NCBI GenBank assembly: GCA_010093605.1 | Contig: MU004200.1 | Coordinates: 440,155-504,154, forward strand | DNA: 64,000 nt | Direction: 5' to 3' | DNA from: Lophium mytilinum | Taxonomy: Eukaryota > Ascomycota > Dothideomycetes > Mytilinidiales > Mytilinidiaceae | In this document: positions 56,594 to 64,000 of the stretch, in pieces | Position numbering within the stretch: position 1 is the stretch's first letter | How the letters are laid out: every line of letters starts with the position of its first letter | The notes under the pieces: generated by a model | Database searches by the model: none | What the model was told of the DNA's origin: nothing | Seen by the model: only the letters and a program-made list of their open reading frames with translations | Position numbers and translations under genes: made by a program

Positions 56594-58065
56594 GATCGAT
56601 TTCGTTGGCTGACTTGTAGATTTGGGGTCCGGATGGGTTCTGCAGTTACTAGCTTGACAAAGTTGTAGACAGGTCACTCCTCTCAACAGTAGCAGCTTGC
56701 TAGATTTTTACAGTTCGGAAAGGTGAGATTTCAATGGTTCTTCGACTCTGCTTCAATTTAGGTATTACTTATATGTCGATATCGTGGCCTCTAGCGTCAC
56801 TATATCTATTAGAAATCACGCTTCCCCTCATTCTGTACCTCGGCACCTGGAGCCTTGCAAGAAAATACTCATTGCGGGACCGACAAACATCTTCCTTTTT
56901 TGGAAGAACAAGTAGAGATCAATTGAGTCCATCCTGGACGGGCCGCACAGAGCGTGAAAACGTTGGCATTACTATTTGGGTTAAGCCGTAGTGGTTATGT
57001 ACGCGCGAATGCCACTGCTCAGGGTGCTTCAATACCTTCTCGAAAATCCGAACAAGATATAAGCTCTTCATGATGGGCTATATGGAAATTCGTTGGAGCA
57101 TTCCCAGCAGTGACAGATAGGTGGGATTGGTTTATTTCTTGTGCTTGGTTTACGATGAAAGCATGCTGATACGTGCTGCGCTCTAGCCGAGAGGGATATA
57201 TTTGAAGTAGGTATGATCCTCTTTTGAGACGTGACGCACGAAACAAGCCATCGTGGAAGCGCCGAGTATCAAAATTTAGCTCTTAGACACTGGAGCTGGT
57301 GGTAGTTGCACATAGTAGAAGCTTGACATTCAAGATGGCATTCGAACTTTGAGTCTAACGAGAAGCACCCGACGATTACCTTCTACTCGCGGAGGCTCTA
57401 TCGGCGCAATGGCTAAATGCTATGAAGTTATGTCAACGATGATTGAAGGATTGATCTGGAGAGTCCTACTTTTGTAAGTACTTCTCATTCGTGGAAGATT
57501 TCTATAAGCGCGACATCATACAAACAGTTCCGCAAAAATCCCACGACCATACCATTGCAGCATGCAATCACCGCTTAGGAGTCCTCGTTAATGCTGACAG
57601 GGGCATCCAGGAATCCACTCCCATGCTCAAACGCCGGTTTCGCTTCTCACGTGATGTTCGCTTGGCCCCTTTGGGCGAAATCCAAGACGTTCCGTGCACC
57701 ACCAGAGCCGCAACATCCATGCTGGGTCAATGCCTGCGTAGAGCCGAACCTTGGCTGAGGTAGACGCCTTCGAATGTAGAAGATGAATATGACGCGAAAC
57801 ACGGCCAGGAGACGTGATCTTGACCGACGTGGCTCTTCGGTCGAACAGAATAAAGAGGAAGTGTGTGCCGCCTCTTAGAGAACTTCCTGTATCATCCAGT
57901 CTTTTCATTCAATAGAGCAAGTCTCCTTCGTTAAATTCCGCCCAATACAATCGTTCTTTCGCAGCTGGACTGTCTTTCTTCTCTGTGCATAAATTGCCCA
58001 TCTTATTCCTTTTTGCCTAAAATCCAGTGCATTAAAAGACGTTCATTCCTCATACCTCCTCCAAC
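56594..58065. other. Intergenic region, ABM gene to secreted-protein gene
   Basis: About 1.5 kb, divergent promoters at both ends. The open frame 57491-57763 shows no family resemblance. Nothing else is seen. Confidence 0.45.
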
Positions 58066-58690
58066 ATGCGTTTCTCTTCGACCCTACTCCTTATTGGCCT
58101 GACGACTTCCGTCTTCGCCGCGCCTCTCGATAATGCGTATCACAAGCGTGCTGCCGTCTTAACGACACGCGCGTACGCCGACTTTCAGATCTCTGACGGT
58201 GTCGCTGGAAACGCGCTCGCAGAAGGTGAGTGCCGCACATACATCTAATTCCCGACATAAGCTAACTCTCCTACCAGTCCAAGCAAAGTTCCCAGTCAGT
58301 AATTCCGCTCAACATGAAAGTATCTTACAACCACCATACTAACAAGCAGCGCTATCTCAGATCGACGAGACCGACCTCGCCAACGTCGATCCTGCCGATG
58401 TTTCGATCATCTCTGACGCGCGAACGACTGCCGAATCCGCCGAAACCGACGCTTTCAACCCCGCTATAGCTGCTGCAAGCGGAGCGGCTGCGACTGCGCT
58501 GCAGAATGGGAAGATCAAGAATAAGGTGTTGAAGCTGAAGCTTGAGGTGCTGCAGTTGCAGATTGAGCAGGCGCAAGGAAGTGACAATGCGGCCAAGATC
58601 ACGACAGAGACTACGAAGTTGAATACGAATATTGCGCTAGATAAGAAGGCTGCGGGACAGGCGAGCCAGAGTGTGGCGTTTACTGGATAG
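58066..58690 (+). CDS. Small secreted protein with Ala/Lys/Gln-rich helical C-terminus
   Basis: Exons are 58066-58225, 58278-58294 (17 nt) and 58361-58690, encoding 168 residues. A signal peptide spans about 1-19 (MRFSSTLLLIGLTTSVFAA), with a Kex2-like KR at 27-28 after it. The mature part has DFQISDGVAGNALAE, AKFPIDETDLANVDPADV and a long amphipathic helix region, KIKNKVLKLKLEVLQLQIEQ. It ends ASQSVAFTG. It resembles a widespread family of fungal small secreted proteins of unknown function; I do not have a name for it. The 17 nt exon supplies VQAKFP; its donor is GTCAGT and the next acceptor CTCAG. Upstream of the ATG a CT-rich leader is visible. Confidence 0.82.
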
Positions 58691-59940
58691 AGGTGATGCG
58701 ATGAGGTTCGATGAGCGAAGGCGAACCATGGAGCTGTGATGAGAATCCGAACATTCTGTATGGTAATGATCCGTCGCTTTCACAGAAATAGAATCAAAGA
58801 GGACGTGGACATACCTATGGAGTCAGATGCAAACATTTTGGAGATGCTCGCAAGTATGTTAGAGTATCGACTGAATTCAAGGCTTTCGAGTGCTCAAAAT
58901 CAACCTACATACTTAGGATATTCAAATTTGAGGAACAGGAAAGGCCTGTAATCATCGCAATTTGTGTTACACATTGGGAGCTGGATTTCACTGCCTACTC
59001 GACTTGGGCTGTCGTTAACTGCATAGGCGTTCCTGTCATATGCCAGCAAGGCTCATAGGTGTTCCCGTCATATGCTAGCAAGGCTGAATGAAGGGTGAGT
59101 ATGCTCGTTGGCCTTGTTTCACTTCCCTGTTAATCATCTAGTCCCATTTCCACCCGTCCCATCCGTCTCGTCCCCCCGGTCCCGTCGCCCCCGTCCCATC
59201 CCTCCCGTCTCGTCCCATCCCATTTGCCCTGGTCCCCGCATGCGCCACCGACACGATGCCACCTATAGTAGGTAAGACACGTCGCTCTCTTTGCACTCCT
59301 ACAAAGCGTCAGGCGCGATGCAGCCTGGACGAATCTCGAGGCAATAGCGTCGACCTTAACTGCGGATGATTTGCAGACGGTGTCAAGGTACGTTAGCGCA
59401 CGCCAGGCCCGCAACACCACCCACGACGCCGTTCTTTTGCTCCACACGTCGTTAGCCTTCCGCACGCCAGGCCCGCGACGCCACCCACTACACCTTTCTT
59501 GTGCTGCACACGTCGCTAGCCCTCCGCACGTTCCCCAGGACAGCTGTGACTATTTTATCCCGTGGGTCATCCCAGCCGGAACCCTACCTCGGACGTGCAG
59601 TGTGGCGCCTGGGAGCTGCATGCCATTGTCGCTCCAGCTATATCCTGCACCTACTAAAGAGTTAAATTGCCAGTTTGTGTCCCAGCTCTTCTTTTCGAAG
59701 CGCTTTTTCTTTCTTCTTGTCCTCAGTCGCCGTACAGCAGGATTGCTAGGGCAGCCACTTAGAGCACGGAGGCTACATCAGTACTTGTGGTTGGTCACTT
59801 TACCCACCACGGTACATCTTAAGTTTTTCGTCAGCCTTTCAGATTCAAGAACGTCAATCACCTGTCACAGTCGAACATTTTGCTCAGTACCTTAGATTGG
59901 CCACGTTCTTGCCGAGCCATCGCAGCGACATTCTTCTTGA
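58691..59940. other. Intergenic region with three small tandem repeats
   Basis: 59022-59085 has two copies of about 30 bp (GTTCCYGTCATATGCYAGCA). 59143-59240 is a C-rich minisatellite based on CCCGTCCCAT. 59397-59524 has two 64 bp units starting CGCACGCCAGGCCCGC. No gene recognised; the open frame 59371-59895 runs through these repeats. Confidence 0.6.
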
Positions 59941-60299
59941 ATGTCGCCAATACCAAAGCGGTCGGTGTCTGTGGACAACACTATCAACATTATATTTGGC
60001 ATCCTCGCATTGATGATATCTCTCATCTCTGTTGCGGTCGGAATTGCTACCTATCAGCTCCATCGAGAGCGGCATCATTCTTCCGGTAAGTAGATATCAT
60101 CAAGCAAGGCGGGCGACAGGTTAAGGTACTAATGAGCCTGTTAGATGTGGAGAATCATGCGCTTTACGATCTCGAACTCCGGATTGGGAGACGCAGCGTC
60201 GACCAACAAACGGGAACAGGGGAGCAAAGTTCGGATAACATTGAACGGACTGGTCGACCATCAACGATTTCGTCTAGCTGTTCTGCTGTAGAGCTATAG
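59941..60299 (+). CDS. Small single-pass membrane protein, unrecognised
   Basis: Exons are 59941-60085 and 60145-60299, encoding 99 residues; the 59 bp intron has a GTAAGT donor and a GTTAG acceptor. One strong membrane helix covers about residues 15-40 (INIIFGILALMISLISVAVG). A basic His/Arg-rich flank (HRERHH) and a polar tail with NHALYDLELRIGRRS and a Ser-rich end follow. The short N-terminus and basic flank after the helix suggest a type III or tail-exposed topology. Short single-pass proteins of this layout are common hypothetical genes in plant-associated dothideomycetes. No function assigned. Confidence 0.65.
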
Positions 60300-60683
60300 G
60301 AAGGCCTGGTGAGGGAGGGATAGACTTGACATTGCTTCCGGCACCTTGATTGATATAATGGACGGCGAAAAGAGTGATAGCCCTGTCGAGTATAGAAAAA
60401 TAAGGAATGCGAGATATGAGAGTCAGTATCTCGATTGATGTTCATAGAGATACCTCAGTAGCCTTATTTATTATTAGCGCGTGTTGGCTGCTTAGACTTA
60501 CGGAGAAATCTAGACGAATCCTATTCGGGGCTAAGATGCTAAACCCGGTGCAGATCGCATGCTAGCGCCCGAGCTGAACGTCGTGCATCAACTGCATCAC
60601 CACTCAAACACAGCCTCGCCTCTGCTTTCTGCAGCCCAGGGCTACCTACACTTCCCAACTTTAAGCTTTTCAGCGACCATTTC
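60300..60683. other. Short intergenic region
   Basis: 3' flank of the small membrane protein gene and promoter of the thioesterase gene. Nothing specific seen. Confidence 0.5.
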
Positions 60684-61731
60684 ATGATGCATTCCTCAAC
60701 ACTCATCGCCCCCATCCTCCTCCTAACCTCCGTCTCCGCCCTCCCCTCCCCCGCCACCCTCACCCCCTCATCAAAACCACTCCCCCTCATCATCTGGCAT
60801 GGCCTGGGCGACAACTACGCGGCCGACGGCCTAGCCGCCGTCGCCGACCTAGCCACCGAAACAAACCCAGGCACCTTCGTCTACCAAATCCGCCTGGACG
60901 GAGACGCAGGCAGCGACCGCACAGCAACCTTCTTCGGCAACACAACCGACCAGATCGCGCAAGTATGCGCCGACCTCGCATCCCACCCTATCCTCTCCTC
61001 CGCGCCCGCCGTCAACGCCCTCGGCTTCTCCCAGGGCGGCCAGTTCCTGCGCGGCTTCATCGAGCGCTGCAACGTCCCGCCGGTGCGGAACCTCGTCACG
61101 TTCGGCAGCCAGCACAATGGGATCGCGGAGTTCCAAGCGTGCGGGGCGACGGACTGGCTGTGTAAAGGCGCGATGGCGTTGCTACGGACGAACACGTGGT
61201 CGGGCTACGTGCAGTCGCATCTCGTGCCGGCGCAATACTACCGCTCCTGCAATACGAGTACGGGGAAGCCGACGGAGGAGTACTTGGAGCACTCGAATTT
61301 CTTGGCGGACATCAACAACGAGCGCGCGGAGAAGAACGAGACGTACGCGAAGAACCTGGCGAGCTTGGAGAAGTTTGTCATGTATCTGTTTGGTAAGAGG
61401 AAAGTTGGCAGGTTTGCTGGGCTGGACTAACGCGCTGGCAGAGGACGATACGACTGTTATTCCGAAATCTTCTGGGTGGTTCGCGCAGGTCACGAACCTT
61501 ACGTCGGGGGTTGTGGAGCCGCTACGGAATCGCACGATATATAAGGAAGATTGGATTGGGTTGAAGAAGCTGGATGAGAAGGGAGGATTGGTCTTCAAGG
61601 AGACTGAAGGTGGGCACATGCAATTGACTGATGAGGTGTTGACTGATGTGTTCAAGACCTATTATGGTCCAGTCCACGGAAAGTGGGAGGACTTGACGGT
61701 CCAGGAAGAGGGAGGCCAGATCGAGCTGTGA
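60684..61731 (+). CDS. Palmitoyl-protein thioesterase (PPT1 family)
   Basis: A lumenal (vacuolar/lysosomal) hydrolase that removes S-palmitate from proteins during degradation. Exons are 60684-61392 and 61442-61731, encoding 332 residues (human PPT1 306). A signal peptide covers about 1-20 (MMHSSTLIAPILLLTSVSAL). PLIIWHGLGDN (34-44) is the oxyanion-side motif, GFSQGG at 114-119 carries the nucleophile Ser116, and FGSQHNGIAEFQAC follows. The family block EDDTTVIPKSSGWF contains the catalytic Asp. TEGGHMQLTDE near the C-terminus contains the catalytic His. Several N-glycosylation sites are visible (NTT, NTS, NET). The intron is 49 bp, GTAAGA...GGCAG. Confidence 0.94.
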
Positions 61732-61925
61732 TTGTGAAACAGACATATTGGATTGGTTATGAATTGGAGTCAGGGGCATTGCATCAATCTTCAGTACAGC
61801 GCGGCACGGAATGTATAGTCAGTGTATGTGAGGATCGAAGCAGAATGAACAGCATTTCTATCTCACAGTTGCCGTGATATCGTACCAATAACGCCATTTC
61901 CCGACAAACCCAGCCATGGAGCACA
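61732..61925. other. Convergent 3' ends, thioesterase and Cic1-like gene
   Basis: Only 194 bp separate the two stop codons, so the 3' untranslated regions very likely overlap or abut. Confidence 0.6.
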
Positions 61926-63303
61926 CTATGCGGGCACAGCTTGCCGCTTTTTCGACTTTTTCTTCTCGATCACCTCCGGCGTTTTGATCGGCGGTGCTTC
62001 GATCGCTTTCAAGGCCTCCTTCTTTTGCTCCTTGAGCTTCCGCTTCCGTGACGCGGTGTCTTTGGCTAGGTCATCTGCGACGGGCTGGTCCGATTCCGGC
62101 TTCTTGGCCTTCTTCGGCTTTTTCGGCTTCCTCTCTGGTATAAGGGCCTTCTCATCATCGTCAAGCATTTCGTCCTCCCATTCTTCCCACTTCCGCTTCT
62201 TCTTGCTGGGACCCTCTTCCCTGACAAACGCCTTCGGCTTCCACTTCTCTTCCAACACATCTTCATCCTCGACCCACAGCTCTTCCGCCAGCCAGATCGG
62301 TAGAGCCATTGTGTTGGGACCCTTGATATGCAAACTCCGTACATTCCGCCACCCCTTCGAGACGAACTTCGCCGTCAACCCTTCAACAACTGCCTCAATG
62401 TTCTCGGAGATGTCTTTGGGAGCCATGTCCGCCGTGGCCACTCGAATAGCTGTGGTTACGCTTGGGCTGATGTGAACGAGTGCAGCGTTCAAAGCCGTCT
62501 CAATTTCCTTTGCAACCGCCTGCGGTGTTCCAACTGCCGTGTCGCCCTTTTTGACACCGGTTTTGACCTTCTTCCCATCTTCACCCTTTTGAGTCTTCAA
62601 GCCAGCCGTCAAGGTCACAGGAACTGGTCGCTTGGCAGGCGTACCGTAGAACACTTTCCCTAACGTAGAAGCCAAAAATGTCACTATCCTCTCATCGGCA
62701 AGAAAGACGTCGTATTCGGCGAAGAGTTGTCTCCGGGATTCGTAGCTCTTGTACTTGGCTTTCAATTTCTGGAGCAAGAAGTGTCAGCGTAGCTCCTGAG
62801 CTGAGCATGGGAAGTATCTAAGTCAATACATACAGTAATACCAATGACTCGAGAGATTCGGGAAGAGATGGAGGCTGGGAAAGTCGGTTCAGCGATGAGA
62901 TCCTTGAAAGCGCGCTGAGGGTCCGCCGTGATCAAACACACTCTCGCATCAGGAGAGCCGAATGGGTGGGGTAGAGCGATCTTCGAGGGCTTCAGGCGCT
63001 TTTGATCTTGTATGAATTTCTTCGTGCCTAGGATAAGCCAGACGGGGACCTTTTCTTGTGTTTCGTCGTCGCTATCGCCTGTGGCTAGAAGGTCCTTTTT
63101 CTCAGATGCGGTCTCGAGGCGCTTTTGCTCTTTCTGAATGTGGCTGACTAGGGCTTGAGCTGCTTTGAGGGTCTGTGAATTTTTTGTTAGCTGGCAGTCT
63201 CTGCGCGCGGTTTCGGAAACGATGGGATTCGCACCTGGTTGGGATCGAGCTGGTATGGTGTCCCCTGCTGGACCTTGGTCGTCAGAGCAATTTCTTTAGC
63301 CAT
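61926..63303 (-). CDS. Ribosomal L1-domain ribosome biogenesis protein (Cic1/Utp30/RSL1D1 family)
   Basis: A nucleolar factor of pre-ribosome assembly. Exons are 63303-63235, 63172-62834 and 62768-61926, encoding 416 residues (yeast Cic1 376, Utp30 274). It starts MAKEIALTTKVQQGTPYQLD. The L1 domain spans about 24-275 with VPVWLILGTKKFI, KPSKIALPHPF, VCLITADPQRAFKDLI, VIGITKLKAKYKSYESRRQL, FLADERIVTFLASTLGKVFY and NVRSLHIKGPNTMALPIW. The tail (about 280-416) is Lys/Glu-rich with several basic clusters (KKKRKWEE, RKPKKPKKAKK, KKKSKKRQ) suited to nucleolar targeting and RNA binding. Length and tail favour Cic1 over Utp30. Introns are GTGCGA...CACAG and GTATGT...TCCAG. Confidence 0.9.
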
Positions 63304-64000
63304 GGTTGCGACTCAATGCGGGCGATCGAGAGGGGAGTGTAACTTTTGGTAAGGCGCAAAAAGTTGCAAAAGAATCGTTCGGGCCGACGGTTTATCCGAA
63401 AGTGGGTCGTATCTGCCAGGTTTGGACCCCGCGGCTAGCTTCCTCCGCAATACAGCTCTTTGGCTGTGCATCTCGTCCAAAATACGACTCCTTATGTCGA
63501 GCTCTCACCAATGTCGGAAAAAACCATTAACCAGGCTACTCGGAGGCTGGTAACTTTTTCTTTTCTCGCTCCTTGAAGATCAGCTCGATGGTTTACATTG
63601 CGCTGCTTGCTCCACTCACCATGTGCAGCTAGTCTGGTTGCTGTTGGCCTCACCCCGCCAATATTCAATATAATCTTGGAAGGGTGGATATCGTTCCTGA
63701 CCGACTCGCCACAGCCCTATTCCAGACGACAATTCATGCGAAGTGAGACAGAAGCTGAGCTGTGTCTTCAGTCATCCAACGCTCGGGTTATACGAATTAT
63801 CTGTTTCATCTGATCTGGTTGAAGCAGGCCCAGATCCTGGCAGCGATCACCTCGGCCTGGACTTTTTAAGCCATCGCGTACCGCGTCGCATTCTTCGAGA
63901 CCTGACTTGCCCAAGACACGATCTGATCTTCAACCCAAAATGCTGCCCTGACGCGCGACAACGCGGCTCTGAAGCTCCAATTGCAGCTGTAGAAGAATAC
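63304..64000. other. Window end, no gene recognised
   Basis: The upstream region of the L1-domain gene. Short open frames (63306-63530, 63598-63813) show no family resemblance. Confidence 0.45.

Noticed and set aside
57390-57480. Possible tRNA-like stretch near GGAGGCTCTATCGGCGCAAT
   Set aside because: No matching acceptor stem, anticodon arm or T-arm consensus (GGTTCRA) in the expected places.
59371-59895. 174-codon open frame
   Set aside because: Runs through the 64 bp duplication and has repetitive His/Pro-rich content; no support.

Overview
The window looks like nuclear DNA of a filamentous ascomycete (Pezizomycotina), most likely a dothideomycete. The evidence is short introns of about 45-120 bp with GTATGT/GTAAGT donors, CTAAC-like branch sites and CAG/TAG acceptors. 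Gene content fits too: a TeaA-type Kelch cell-end marker, a DASH complex subunit, an unspecific peroxygenase, a DUF6594 protein, a bZIP-DUF3425 factor, a fungal rhodopsin-domain protein and several PTS1 proteins. The class assignment is inference.

Layout. 1-994: 3' part of an unrecognised gene. About 1.0-8.1 kb: an island of decayed repeats with no intact gene. It holds a 4 x 116 bp array, a 39 bp minisatellite, a 14 bp array, two inverted-repeat elements, a six-copy dispersed repeat and a recurrent small coding module. 8.2-25 kb: pectin methylesterase (-), Tea1/TeaA (-), Kog1/raptor (+) and casein kinase I (-). 27.2-32.6 kb: ATP18 (-) and SPC19 (+) share a 278 bp divergent promoter; then a peroxisomal enoyl-CoA hydratase (+) and a bZIP-DUF3425 factor (+). 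33.9-39.4 kb: mitochondrial Rsm22 (+), a secreted haem-thiolate peroxygenase (+) and a rhodopsin-domain membrane protein that appears broken (-). 39.4-44 kb is gene-poor. 44-51.5 kb: a retropepsin-like host gene (+), a DUF6594 membrane protein (-) and gene relics. 51.7-63.3 kb: BST1/PGAP1 (-), a small ABM-domain protein ending in SKL (-), a small secreted protein (+), a small membrane protein (+), palmitoyl-protein thioesterase (+) and a Cic1/Utp30-type ribosomal L1 protein (-).

Most genes are unrelated housekeeping functions: TOR signalling, polarity, kinetochore, mitochondrial ribosome and ATP synthase, GPI-anchor remodelling, ribosome biogenesis. I see no biosynthetic cluster. Exon models were built by reading splice sites; every complete model closes in frame. 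The most unusual parts are the 1-8 kb repeat island, the split basic region of the bZIP factor, the alternative 3' end of casein kinase I, a GC-AG intron in BST1 and the apparently broken rhodopsin gene.
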